Assembly (NCBI GenBank): GCA_015680685.1
Contig: MNCI01013583.1
Location: 174,063-238,062 of the forward strand
DNA: 64,000 nucleotides
Direction: 5' to 3'
From: Gnetum montanum
Lineage: Eukaryota > Streptophyta > Gnetopsida > Gnetales > Gnetaceae
Each line of letters starts with the position of its first letter. The first letter of the stretch is position 1. Of this stretch, positions 23,448 through 35,353 are shown piece by piece. Under the pieces are notes generated by a model that saw only the letters and a program-made list of their open reading frames with translations, searched no databases and was not told the DNA's origin. The translations under genes and the position numbers were made by a program.

Positions 23448-23660
23448 TCAGGATTGTGGGATTCATTGGTAGCACCTACTTCATCAGGTGGTGGAAGTGG
23501 CAAGAGCTACGCTTCCAAAGACCACCAATCATATGGTATGATCAAGTTAATCTATGCCAATTATGTGAGCTTGGAAATCCTTCCCACATTACAATGAACC
23601 ATATTAAACATCTCTCACTAAAGAAAGGAGAGTTCACTTAAGAAAGGAGAGAACTTTACT
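23448..23660. other. Flank between Athila-like element and LINE half
   Basis: Not AT-rich like the LINE beside it. On the plus strand a frame reads VNLCQLCELGNPSHITMNH, which vaguely resembles a gag zinc knuckle, perhaps of a copia-type element. This is a weak resemblance. A 16-base phrase (AAGAAAGGAGAG with flanks) is repeated at 23620-23652. Confidence 0.25.
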
Positions 23661-26200
23661 ATTTACTAAACTAAAAGTTGCTAGTTTGATTTTTTTGTTG
23701 TAATTTTTTCTTCAAGAATACTTTGATGTGCTTTTGTTATAAGTTGAGAAATATGTATACTAGAGGCTTCAATTGTTTCCTTGCTAAAACCTTTAAAAGG
23801 AAAAATAGAAGTAAAATGATTTGCTAAAAAGATATTAATAGTTTTAGGATATGTAGTTATGGAATCATTTATATAAAGTGATTTTAATTTAGGCAGTTGA
23901 TCCTTTTATTTAAAAAAATTTAAAAAATCTTTACAAGGTTTATCTTTAATTTTTAGCCAAGACATATGATTATTCGTGAGAGCACTTTTAGCTTCAAAAA
24001 TTTTCCTACATTTTACAACATAATAATCTTTAGCTTTTGAGTTCCAAAATCAAAGGGATTTTGGTAAAAAAGAATTTTCATTTGCTTGAAAAATTTTGTG
24101 AGCTCTACTTCCATTTAACACTTTCACTTAGCAAATTGCTATCCAAACCATATTGCATAATTTTAAACTCTATAATTAGTTCACTATTACCAATCAATCC
24201 AACTAATATCATGATTAGATTTTTTTTTGACATTCTAGAGATACTTCAAAATATGTTTCATACTATTTCTATGAACATGTTAACATTCATATAAAAAAGC
24301 TTCTACTTTGAAAATGATGAAGAGTTAATTTTAGCAAGAAAAATATTAATAAAAGAAAGGTTTGTTAAATTAGTAGTTATATGTACTTCTACTTATAGAC
24401 TTCCAAAAAGAAACATGACATATATAACATCTTGCTAGGTGATAATAAATTTTTTTATTTTCTTATTAATGATTACACTAACAATAATTCTTCCTATTAA
24501 ATGATATGGGGATAAATAGTTGACATTAAAAAGAAAATATTTTTCTTTGAAATCATACCAATCTTTTTTTCTTAAGAAGAGATATTAAGAGGAAGATTGC
24601 CAAGTTTATCTAAATGACTTTCAACCATATTGAAATCACCTCTTATAATTGAAGAAACTTTAGGTAGAGATAGAAGATATTTATAAACCTTTGATTGATC
24701 ATTCAAATTATTAGGAGCATAAATATTATAGAGTCCAAAGTCTCATTTTTCATTATGATAAGTAATTTAAATAATGCTTCCAAGATTGTTAGAGCCAAAA
24801 TTCAAAAATTCTATAGTTCAATTGTTATTAACTAGAATAGAAATACCTCATTCATTAGCTTCATGAGCAACAGAAAAATAATGTAGTTTTTAAAACTGCA
24901 TTTACCATCAAAACTAATATCATGCATTGAAATCTTAATCTCTTGTAAGAAAAGAAAATTTGGAGATAAATGCTACTTTGAAAGATACTACTTAGTAATC
25001 TTTTCTTGAGACCTATTAGAAAGATCATAAACATTCCATAATAAAACTAACATTTAGATGTGGGGGAGGAGGTCCTTATTCTTCATTTTTTAAGATTAGC
25101 AATTGTTTCATAATCCATGGAACTAATAGGTGAAAAATCATTGTCTAATAATAAAGCATTTGAAACATTAGTAGAAGTAGAAAGAAAAAAACATACCTTA
25201 GGGATTTTTAAATTGAGATTAGTATTTGGAGGTCTATTCTTTTTTGCATTGTACTATGCAAAATCCTTTTATATCAACACTTTCATTACTAGTCCCTACT
25301 AAAAAAATCATTTTTTATAGGAAAATTCTCTTTAGATATAAAGAATTTACTAGCATCTTTAGATTTAAAAGAATTAGTAATAGTTTAGAACTTGTTGTAA
25401 AAGATCTCATTTGAGTTTGTTAAAAATTATCATTATTTGCTTTCCCTAACAATTATTATTTCTCTGTCTCATAAACAAATTTCTTTATTAAGAAGAGAAT
25501 AGATTCAAATAGCATTAGCTTTTAGAATGATAATGGTTGTAACATCATTGTAATATTTAGGAAAAATATTGATTATTAATCTTGAATTTCAATTTTGTCT
25601 TCTCAATTGTAAATCAATGTCTAAAAAATAACATGTGTACACTACACACCATCAAGTAAAAGTTTTTTACTCTACTTTGAGAATTTTACTAATGCTATCA
25701 ATAACTTCACTTTTAACACTTTGCGAAATGAGACGAATATTTTCTAATTTAGTCTAGCATGAAATTTTAGAATAATACAAAAAAATCAAAATCAAAACCC
25801 ACTTTTCATTGATGAGTAATAAAAGTATTACACTAATTTATAAAAAATTTAAGATCCAAGGATGTTTTTAACAATTTTAGAATTATCCAATTTGACAAAC
25901 AAAAAAGATTCAAAACATAGCATGCATGTAATACATTAATTCTATAGCATTCTAGGATAGCCTAAATAATTGATGTAAAACCTTTATTTGAGTGAATAAA
26001 TTTATAATCTATAGAAATATGGATTGAAAATTAATATCTTTTAGTAGAGATTCATATAAATAATCAGATAAAAAAATCAAAAGCTTTGGAATCCTTTATA
26101 GTCTCTATAGTCTTAGAGACATTAGGATTCACCATCTTCAAATCATTCCTTGCCAAACCAAAACTTCCATCATAATATCTCTACAAAAAACCCTTGAAAT
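23661..26200 (-). pseudogene. LINE (L1-type): ORF1 C-terminus, endonuclease and linker
   Basis: Minus strand, many stops and shifts. About 25760-25090 gives ORF1-like helical sequence (TKLENIRLISQSVKSE) ending SNALLLDNDFSPISS, the usual tail of plant L1 ORF1. The AP-type endonuclease follows: LLWNVYDLSNRSQEKITK and LSPNFLFLQEIKIS (25060-24920), GISILVNN, then NIYAPNN and IIRGDFNMVESHLDKLGN (24730-24590), where GDFN is the family signature. The linker to RT at about 24010-23690 has HMSWLKIKDKPCKDF and TINIFLANHFTSIF. The RT start continues at 13300-12965, across the Athila-like insertion. The catalytic half of RT is missing from the window. Confidence 0.75.
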
Positions 26201-26344
26201 TAACAAAACTTCAAACACTCACTTGCATAAGAAAATGAAAACTAAGTTATTGAAAAATGAAGAGCATCTCTTGAAAGATCTAGGAATTTAATTGATACCA
26301 ATAATAATGATATTTTTTGTATTATGACATTGAGTCACATTGTC

Positions 26345-26500
26345 AATAAGAGGTGGCTCAAGTTATGGTGGTAGAAAAAGAAGAGATGGGGATGATATCA
26401 AAACACAAAATAATTTAACTATAAATACATGTAAGACTCTTGATTTAAAAGGCCCAAGTCATGAGTTTGATTTTAGTATGTAGTGTTGAGTTATAAATTT
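26345..26500 (+). ncRNA. Possible tRNA-derived SINE remnant
   Basis: An A-box-like TGGCTCAAGTTATGG near 26350 and a B-box-like GTCATGAGTTTGATTTTA near 26458 (tRNA form GGTTCGATTCC with CpG loss) lie in the correct order and strand. Their spacing (~95 bases) is longer than the usual 30-45, so an internal insertion or coincidence must be assumed. No poly-A/T tail or flanking duplication was confirmed. Confidence 0.25.
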
Positions 26501-28079
26501 CTAATTGCACTATATATCTTGGGGTGTACCTATATTACATTTATTTTGGAGTTCTAACAACAATTGATAGAATCTTTTTAATTAGACTAAAAGAATATCT
26601 GAAAGGAATACAACATAGTAGAGATTCAAAGTTACTTATGTAGAACATATGAAAAAAGAAAACCTTGTATCTATCATCAATGGTTTATGGGAAATAATAA
26701 AGTTCTTTATGGTATAGAGAGACTTATGTGATATAGAGAGGTTTGAATTATCTTTTCTAGAAATGTATGATGATCACAAAAATCTAGGTGATTAACATAA
26801 AATAATTCTACTTTGTTTAAAGCAAAAATTAGATTGTCACATTGGCATCATGCATGACTTCTTTATAAACTATTACTAAAGATGGTTAAAATAATAAACT
26901 AGCTTTATTGAAAATAAATTGGAATCCATTTTATTCTTTACATCATAAATAAAAAATTTAAGTTTTAAAAGTTTAATTTCTAAGAAAGATCTATCATTTT
27001 TCCTATCATAATGCACTTATTAAATATCAACCAATTATGGACTAATGATATGCATAATAGACTTTTTAGGAATATATTTTAATCATTATATGAGAACTCA
27101 TTTTATTTAGAAGTAAAAAATAAAATATGAAATGAAAAAAAATGAAGCTTTACTACATTCAAAGACCCATAGGATTGATTGGACAGATATTACATTTTCA
27201 TGATAAATAAAGATAGACTCTACAAATTAACTAAGCACTAATGGGAACATTAAAAATGAATTGTACAGGCTTTTTGCTGTAATATTACAATGCTATCTTA
27301 AATGGATAGTCATAGCACATAAAGGAAACACATGTAACTCATTGTTAAGGGATTATGATATGCACAACCTATAAATGCATTCTTCTTGAGGGAGTTGAAT
27401 CCATCTTCTACTTTCAATTCTAAGATGATGAGAACTTAAGCAAAGCTTTCTGATAAATATATTTCTTAGAGATATATATATAGTGTTATTTATATTATTT
27501 TATATATAGATAGATCTAGTTCTATGTATCTATAGATTACAAGCTAGAAAAGCTGGTTAGCCAAGTACTTCCATGCTAGTCAGTTAAGTGCATCAATAGG
27601 AGATCTTCTTATTTTTCTCTTGACAACTAAGACATCCCCTAGGTCTACAAAAGGGAGTATAGTTTTAAGGTAGGAGATGTTATTTAATGGATCTATCTCA
27701 AATAGGAATGCAAGGATGTATTCTAATTTGTTACAAAAAACTCTCTTGTATTTGATTAGTTGGTATGAAAGTTTACTTGTTGGTATGTAAGTTAATTGAT
27801 CTACCCTACATTATGCTAGTGCTATAGAAAAAGGATGGGACTACAATGATAATTGGATTTGGATAAGAGTAGGAAGAAATATAAAAAGATAAATAGTGGG
27901 AGATTAATGATATGGGGTTAGGATATTGATAGGTGGGGATTCATGTCTAAGTCGTATAATCTTGGAGTATTTAGCATTCCCTTGCATAATATGAGATTCT
28001 TGAGAACTTATTTTCTCATTGACATCTACTTCATCAAATCTTTCTTATTTTCCATTTCCTTGGTTAACATTCATATTTC
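26501..28079. other. AT-rich region, no gene
   Basis: Strongly AT-rich with an A/T-alternating stretch at 27468-27520. CCTATAAATGCATTC near 27368 could be a TATA element of a worn LTR, but no partner was found. No coding motifs on either strand. Confidence 0.4.
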
Positions 28080-29317
28080 CCATAAAAATTCAAGAATTAA
28101 TTTCTATTGCATCTTCAATCATGAGGTCTACCTTCATTGGATGATGCTTCCTTTTATAAGATTTGGAGTTCCTTTCTCCTGGAAACCTTTGGGTTATTAC
28201 ACTTCCATTGTTTGTGTCCCTTTTCACCATAATTAAAGCATTGAAGGCTGGATGCATAGCCATTTCTTTGACCCTTCCCATTCTTGGAGTAGTCTTTCTT
28301 GGAATCTTAACCCTCCTTGAACTTCTCTTGCTTATTGGAATTTATATTCTCCTTGACTCCCTTTCTCACTTTTAAAAGCTTTGGAGTACATGCCCTTAGA
28401 AGATTTAGGACCTCTAGCATAACGTTGAACTTTCTTTTCAACCTTAAGGGCTAATTCAAAAGCCTCATCCAATGTTTGGGGCTCATAGAAAGCTCTTGTT
28501 GATACTCCCTTTTAAGTTCTCCTTAAAAGTTGGATGTATGTTCATAATGATTCCAATGAATTTTTGCAAGCTAGAAAGCCTTATAAAAATTCATGTAGTA
28601 ATCCTTCATACTCTTACTTCAATTTTTGGATGGCCTCTTATCTATGATGAGTCTTCTAAAATTTTTGCTTGAGCATGAACTACATTAAAGACCAATCCTT
28701 AATAGGAGTACCATTGTTCACCTTGTAAGAATGACTTTCCTTCTTTCACCATACAAGTGTTAGTCCTTCCAATTTGGTTTCATCAAAAAAACATCTTTTG
28801 ATGATTTTCCACATCTTAAAGTTCAAAGTACTTGATCATTTTTAGCCAAGAGAAGAAAGATTCAGTTCCTTCCCTGCCATTAAAGAATTTGACTTCAACA
28901 TGAGGCTTCCTTAAAGCATGTTGGAAAGCTTTTGCAAGAGTGAATTTAATTCCTTCATCTTGCTTCCTTTGAAGTTTAGAAGGAAGTTCCATTTTTCCTT
29001 TCTTAGAAAAATAAAACCTTGAGACTTATTTTTAGCACTAGCATCATAAAGAAAAACATCATCTTGAGCGTCTCCTTTTTCAAAGTATTCATCTTCAAAG
29101 AAATATTGTCTTCAAGGGATGGCATTGAGGAATATCTTGAAGAAGGTCTTGATGAAGAATTACATGACTTGTACCCTTACTTGGATGCTTTTGGTAAAGT
29201 AGCATGTCCTTTGTTCTTTCTAAGCTTTTCAATTTTCTCAACAATGAGCTTGAGAGCATTTCTCATGTCATTCATGTCTCTTGACAAAGCTTGAACTATC
29301 TTCTTCTTTGGAGGCAT
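28080..29317 (-). pseudogene. gag: Ty3/gypsy gag with damaged zinc knuckle
   Basis: Minus-strand ATG at 29317 begins MPPKKKIVQALSRDMNDMRN followed by a heptad-like ALKLIVEKIEKLRK segment. The capsid region (about 28900-28450) includes FFSWLKMIKYFEL and MFFDETKLEGLTLVW. It is followed by a basic linker (VEKKVQRYARGPKSSKGMY) and a knuckle at about 28250, CFNYGEKGHKQWKC, in which the second Cys is Tyr. Frameshifts and stops are common. The protease and RT expected at lower coordinates are absent, so this is a gag-only remnant. Its LTR and primer site lie just upstream. Confidence 0.7.
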
Positions 29318-29660
29318 GATGGAAAGTGATCAAAAAGGTAATTTGCACAACATTCTACAAGGAAAGGAGAAATTTTCAAAATTTCTCAAGGGACAAAATA
29401 ATAAATTATTAATTCTTAAGAGAAATGAGCATAAGATCTTAAAATCTAAGCTATTACAATTCTATGGGTGTCCAATTCCATAGTTATCTTACAATTCTTG
29501 AAAGATATGATAAAATTAGAGATTAAAGGAAAAGTTTCAAATCCTAGGATGAGTAGAACAAGTAGCAAAAGAGAATTCATCCAAGCTTGAGAATTTGAAG
29601 TGATTCTTTGCAATTGAGATGTGAATTATCCACTTGAATGTATTTGTCTTCAATTCCAAG

Positions 29661-29677
29661 CTACTCTAATACAAACC
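29661..29677 (-). other. Primer-binding site, initiator-Met type, decayed
   Basis: Minus strand reads TTTGTATTAGAGTAG two bases after the LTR end (CTCATCA at 29678). It matches 9 of 12 bases of the initiator-tRNA-Met complement TGGTATCAGAGC, with two C-to-T changes. Confidence 0.5.
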
Positions 29678-30425
29678 TGATGAGGAGCTTCCATGGATTC
29701 CACAATCCAAGCTCTCTCAATGTCACAAAAATATCAAATTTGAACCAAAAAAAATGAAAGCTTTTTTCTTGCTCAAATGAAGAAATTATAGCTAGAAGGA
29801 AGCACAAATTCCCAAGGATGGACAAGAGATTCAATCAAATTCTCATACACACTCAATGAAAGAAAACAAACTTTCACATGTATGATGAGCAAGATACCTT
29901 TCCAAGACTCTATCTCTCTATACTCTTCTCTCAACACCCTAGACTCTCTCTTTGCTCTCTCTCTTTCTTGACTCTTTCTCCTGATCAAATTGAAGGTCCA
30001 AGATGTGTATTTATATCCTTCCTCCTATCTCTTCATCTTCCCTCCAATTTACCATTTAATTTGATGTCCATTAAAATTTGTATGAGACATCTTGGAGAAA
30101 CAGGAGATGTACTTTCTAAGTGTAGAGATATTAGAGAAGATGTCTTGAAATCATATGAGATGTTTTATCTAAGATATCTTGAAATCATGTGAGATGTCTT
30201 GCATGCGGGGCCAAAATTAAAGATTCTTGTTTTGAGGCCTAGAACCTCAGACACCTTCAAACAAGTCCCCATAGTCTCTGGAACCTCCTAAACTCCTAGA
30301 AATAGTTCCATAACACTCCCAAACATGCCAAAACTCTAAGAAAAAATCCCATCATTGTAGAGAGGTTACATTGGCCTATCTGATGTCCACGTCACATTGT
30401 AGTGACATGGTAGATCATATGGGCA
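29678..30425 (-). repeat. 5' LTR of the minus-strand gypsy element
   Basis: Bounded below by the primer site. TATAAATA (plus 30008-30015) sits 330 bases before the LTR end. U3 at 30060-30215 carries about six AGATGTCT/AGACATCT-type words. The upper border is set near 30425, where plus-strand integrase sequence begins; TG was not verified there. Confidence 0.6.
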
Positions 30426-30429
30426 AGGA

Positions 30430-31512
30430 TAAAACATTAGAACTTATGGGTGGACACTATTTTTGACTTGTTATGGCAACTAAAGTTTATAATTTGTCAA
30501 GGAATGATTAACATGTTAGAAATTCAAAGGAGGCATATGAGTGGATGGACGCTATATGCCTTTACCAATTCCTACAGGTCCATGGAAAAGTGTTTCTATG
30601 GATTTTGTAAGTGGTATTTCAAAAATAAAAAGTGAAAATGATACAATTTTTATTAATGTGGATAGATTTTTCAAGATGGCATACTTCATTTCATGAAAGA
30701 AGGCGAGTGATGCTTCTCATGTTGCAAATTTATTTTTTTAGCATATTATGAAGTTGCAAGGAATTCCTTTGAATATTATTAGTGACAAAGACTCCAAATT
30801 TACAAGTTACTTTTGGAGGTCTCTTTAAAAAATTTTAGGGATAAAGATGAATTTTTCTAGTGCATATCATCCATAATCTAATGGTCAAAAAAAGATGGTG
30901 AATAAATCATTGCTGAACATATTGGGATGTTTATGTGATGAAGATCCAACTAGGTGGAAAAACTTATTGTGTCATTCTAACTTTTCATACAATAATGCTT
31001 TTCATGTTGCTATTGGAAAAACTTCATTTGAGTTAAACTATGGATTTTTTTCAAAGATGGTGGACACTTTGAAAAGCTTTGATGGTGAAGCTCAACTTAG
31101 TACTAATTTTGTACAAGAGATGAGAGATCTTCATGCACAAGTTAAATCAAATATTAAGAAGAAGGCTGAAGAGAGAGGCCTCCAAAGAAATGAGAGCAAA
31201 TATATGCTAAATTTTACTATTGGTGACTTGGTATGGATGCACTTGAAGAAGAAGTAGTTGAAAGACATTAAATTGCTTAAGTTGAAAGATAAGAATATGA
31301 GGCCTTTCAAAATTAAGCCTAAGATTAATGATAGTGCTTTTAAGATAGATTTACCAAATGATATTGGTATGTATTTCATGTTTAATATTTCAGATCTTGT
31401 GCACTATCATGGACTAGTTGATGAGAAGATCATACTGGGCATCGATGAGTTGAAAGGGGCTATTTATCAATCCAAGCTTTCAATAGAGAAAAAGGCAATT
31501 GTACTCAAGTGA
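30430..31512 (+). pseudogene. Ty3/gypsy integrase, C-terminal two thirds
   Basis: Plus strand. An early part at 30560-30720 gives a worn catalytic core. 30745-30880 reads HIMKLQGIPLNIISDKDSKF and YFWRSL-KILGIKMNFSSAYHP, the second catalytic Asp region of the chromovirus type. The Glu region reads NGQKKMVN, so the catalytic Glu is lost. 30895-31257 is open (SLLNILGCLCDEDPTRWKNL, then GKTSFELNYG). After one stop it continues to 31512 with INDSAFKIDLPNDIGMYF and FNISDLVHYHG, the typical integrase tail. The 5' part of pol is cut off by the divergent gag/LTR unit. Confidence 0.8.
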
Positions 31513-32300
31513 AGGGAAGCTTTTAGCACTCAAGAAGTCAAGATACATACATATTTGATTCATTATATGGAATAGTCCATTGATGATGATGTATGGGTCC
31601 ATGAAACCAAACTTGATGAGTGGAGGATCACTTCAATCCTTACTCCCTTACTCAAACAAGTTGGCTTTTTGAAGGATGAAAGTGTTGGTGTAGGAACACC
31701 TATTCCAATCCCCTTGTTCTTTTCTACATGTGTGTTTTGCAGGTTTCATGCTCTATGAAGATGTCTTGGAGGATAATAAGATGTCTTTCCTAGGAGTTAA
31801 GTCTTCATAGAAGACCTCTTGAGCCTGATGTGAGACATCTTGGGTACAAATGTGACATATTCTCAAATTTACAAACATCTTTGGGAAGATGTCTCATAGA
31901 GGACATCTCTAATGTAGAGAACATATCTTTTCCATAGAGGAGACATCTCCTACACTTAAGAGATGTCTCTCCTAAAAGTTCAATTTTAACAAAAGACTAC
32001 TCAGGGAGGCCATAGATGACTTGTATAATGAAGAAACTTCTAGAATTAATCATTCCAAATTAAAAAATAATTGGGAGAAGGTGGAAAGAATAGAAATAGT
32101 GTGGGAAATCCAAGTAAGTCTTATGGAAGATTTCCCTAGATTTTTTTCTTGTAATAAGAACATAATTAGAAGGGAAGTCATGGTGAGAGCTCTTGAATTG
32201 AGAAGAGCTTAGCAAAAGTGTGATAAAGCACATTGTATAAGTACAGATGTGGTTGAAGCTCCAAGATCAATGCATGTGAATTGACCTATGTGTTCTTGTA
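31513..32300 (+). other. 3' region with AGATGTCT/AGACATCT word cluster
   Basis: No gene. 31755-31975 holds about eight copies of AGATGTCT or its complement on both strands, the same word as in the LTR at 30060-30215. I infer U3 of a related LTR belonging to the integrase fragment. GTGTAGGAACACC at 31688-31700 may be near its start, but there is no clear PPT. Confidence 0.4.
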
Positions 32301-33393
32301 TGAAATACCACTACATTTGGGCAACAACACCTCAACAAAAAATTTGTCTAAGTGTCAACACAAGGAAAATGTTTTCTAAGTGTTGGCCCATGCCTCCACT
32401 ATTGGGACTCAATGTAGCCCACAGCACAAAGCTAGATTTGCAAAATTTTTTAAGTATTGATAGCAATTGCAAAAAATTTTCTAAGTATTGTGCTTCACTT
32501 CCATTCTCCCTGCTATGCTCTAGAGTGTAGATAACATAGCATGCACTTCAGTGGCTAGGTTTGCCTAAGTGTCAAGCTAGCTCAACATGGAGGAGACATT
32601 TTAGCAGATTTTCTAACTCGTAAAGCTACCCCTCCTGCTATGCTCTAAAGCATAGCTAGTGTAGCCTACATGAAGTTTGCAAGTTTTGCCAATTTTTTCT
32701 AAGTGTTAGTGCTACACTCACACTCTTCTTGCTATGCTCTAGAGCATAGATAGCATTGGATCTCAATTTTTGCAAAATTTGCTTGACTGTTGGATTATGC
32801 TCTAGAGTGTAGTTGGTGTAGCAATGTAGCACAGCCTCCAAAAGCTTTCAGAGCTTAGCATCAGACTCCATTTTAGCCTCAACCCTTCTTTGGCAAGTAG
32901 GATGAGCAATTTGCATCTCTTTTGCATTCCCTATGTTCCAAAAATTGTACCTATGCTTGATCCCACTCAAAAGAGGGGAAAGCATAGTCCCAAAGCGTAG
33001 ACTCCAAATTGCATTATTTTGCACTATTTGCAAGTACATTGCTCTCTTCAGCTCTGGCACATGCAATCTTGGCAATGTAGTCATGGTCTAGTAGTCTTGA
33101 GCTCCATTCAAGCACACTAGAGAATAGCCCCATTTTGCTCCAATGGGAGAATAGTTGGTGTCAATGTAGCTTCACCTACCCCTTTGCCATGTGGCACCTG
33201 ATCCACACTTCATGACAACCTTGACCTTATAAATACTCTTGCATTTCACATTTTAGGGTTTGGCATTTTTTGAGGCATTTTCATTTTGAAGCATTTGGTG
33301 GGCATTTTCACTTAGTAGTCAACATCTTGACATTGGCACCCTTGCACCTAAAGACCCTTAACACCTTGGCAAAACTTTCGGACACCATTGGAC
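32301..33393 (+). repeat. Element E long direct repeat, copy 1 (LTR-like)
   Basis: Matches 37767-38895 along its length with substitutions and short indels. It starts TGAAATACCAC, and has an array of CTATGCTCTAGAGCATAG palindromes (32513, 32638, 32732, 32795), then TATAAATA at 33238-33245 and a TTAGGGTTTGGC-type leader. This looks like U3-R of an LTR. The right side stops at GGACACCATTGGAC, where it is interrupted by a 26-base foreign piece. No protein is encoded. Confidence 0.75.
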
Positions 33394-33417
33394 TATCATG
33401 GACTAGTTGATGAGAAG
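33392..33417 (+). repeat. 26-base filler identical to integrase sequence at 31403-31428
   Basis: The 26 bases beginning ACTATCATGGACTAG are exact in both places. Here they are sandwiched between the broken end of element E and an inverted copy of the 370-bp repeat. In the source they encode the integrase tail HYHGLVDEK. Confidence 0.85.
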
Positions 33418-33640
33418 TTTAGAAGTTTAGAAATTTGATCTCGTGTGTCAAAGAAAAGAACGGGGAGGTTGAGAGAAATACTGCAGAAACTATAAAACAG
33501 AAAGAATAGAAAGCTCAAAGCATTGCACAGTGTTTGTTGTGACACAAAACATTTTCGGGGACTTACACCCCTTATCAATGTGTTTAGGCAATGCGGCAAG
33601 GCAGCCAAAGCTGCAAAGGCAAGGGAATGAGCAGGAGTTT
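33418..33640 (-). repeat. Inverted partial copy of the 370-bp repeat Z
   Basis: Reverse complement of the right two thirds of the unit at 35685-36066: contains ACAAAACATTTTCGGGG and GGCAATGCGGCAAGGCAGCC. At its right end the inverted strand passes through GGGAATGAGCA into AATGAGCAGGAGTTTAAA, which is direct-orientation Z sequence; the shared AATGAGCA is the join. Direct X sequence follows. Confidence 0.8.
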
Positions 33641-33660
33641 AAATCTTAATTCATGTTTTG

Positions 33661-33834
33661 ACAACCGCCCTGCTTACGTTGGTCCTCTTGGTTGTGATTT
33701 TCTCTGAAGCTATTTTCTTCAGCTTTTTCACAACCTCTGGTTGTTTCTTCTCCGGCGACGTTGCAGATCGTCTCTCTGTTGCTATTGAAAATCTTGTTCA
33801 TTGCTGTTTTTCAGCCAGACTTCTGCGTACATGA
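33661..33834 (+). CDS. Small conserved ORF in segment X, copy 1 (unknown)
   Basis: Open from about 33661 to TGA at 33832. It encodes a hydrophobic, Phe/Ser-rich peptide with FFSFFTTSGCFFSGDVADR and VAIENLVHCCFSARLL, matching the second copy at 35354-35566 in the same frame with a similar stop. Both remain open although the surrounding DNA has diverged. No start codon is evident here, and no family is recognised. It may be a captured gene fragment or leader sequence. Confidence 0.3.
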   Translation, partial: TTALLTLVLLVVIFSEAIFFSFFTTSGCFFSGDVADRLSVAIENLVHCCFSARLLRT

Positions 33835-35353
33835 CATTCTTTGGTGTCGGACCCCTCATGTCCATCATTGAAACATGAGGGTTCCCCTACACCCTAAACA
33901 CCCTTCGGCTCTGCCACCAAGATCTGATTTGTTTGAATGTTTCATGTTCGCCTCTGAAATACTGTTGTAATAGTTTTTTCAGTACATTGTCCCACCCCCA
34001 TCTCACCTTTGACAGGTGCGGTCTGTTCAAATTTAATGAGTGGGAGTTTCAAATTTTGAAGTTGGGACACTATTTATACATGTACTGGCATGCTCATTCC
34101 CTTGCCTTTACAGCTCCGGCTACCTGGCCGCATTGCCTAAACACACTGATGAGGGGTGCAAGTCCCTGAAAATGTTTTGTGTCACAACAGGCTTTGTGTA
34201 ATGCTTTGAGCTTCTATTACTTTTTGTCTAACAGTTTTTCCTGTTTCATAGTTTCTGCAGTATTTCGCTCAGCCTCCCCATTCTTTTCCTTGATGCACGA
34301 GATCAAAATTTCTAAAATTCTAAACATCTGCGGACATGACATTCTCTGGTGTTAGACCTCTCATGTCCTCCATTCAAACATGAGGGTTCCCCTAAACCCT
34401 TAACACCCTTCAGCTCTGCCTTTAGATCCGATTTGTTGAATGTTTCATGTTCGCCTTTGAAATATTACTTTGTAATAGTTTTGTCAGTACATTGTCCCAC
34501 CCCCATCTCGCCTTTGACGAGTGGGGTCTACTTAAATTTTAATGAGCGGGAGTTTAAAATTTTTTAAGTTGGGACACTATTTATACATGTACTGGCATGC
34601 TCATTCCCTTGCCTTTGTAGCTTCGGCTACTTGGCCGCATTGCCTAAACACACTGATGAGGGGTGCAAGTCCCTGAAAATGTTTTGTGTCACAACAGACG
34701 TTGTGCAATGCTTTGAGCTTTCTATTACTTTCTATTTAACAGTGTTTCTATTTTACAATTTCTACAGTATTTCTCTTAGCCACCCCATTCTTTTCCTTGA
34801 CGCATGAGATCAAATTTCTAAAATTTCTGAAATACTGCTTTGTAATAGTTTTGTCAGTACATTGTCCCACCCCCATCTCGCCTTTGACGAGTGGGGTCTA
34901 CTTAAATTTTAATGAGCGGGAGTTTAAAATTTTGAAGTTGGGACACTATTTATACATGTACTAGCATGCTCATTCCATTGCCTTTGTAGCTTTGGCTGCC
35001 TGGCCGCATTGCCTAAACACACTAATGAGGGGTGAAAGTCCGCAAAAACGTTTTGTGTCACAACAAACGTTGTGCAATGCTTTGAGCTTTCTATTACTTT
35101 TTAACAGTGTTTCTGTTTGACAATTTCTGCAATATTTCTCTCAGCCTCCCCATTCTTTTCCTTGACACACGAGATCCATTTCGTAAAATTTGTAAAAGTT
35201 TCTCTCTATCTCATTGCCTTGGAATTGCAGAGCCTTTTCTGGTAGCGTCTTTCGTTGTTCTTTGGATTCTAACAATTTTCAGATTTTTCTATTTTTGGTT
35301 AGGTTTTTATCCTTTTGTAGGTTCTTCACGGGTTTTGATCACGTTGCAGGATT

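Noticed and set aside
23448-23660. Copia-type gag zinc knuckle
   Set aside because: Only CQLC and a distant His are present; too weak to call.
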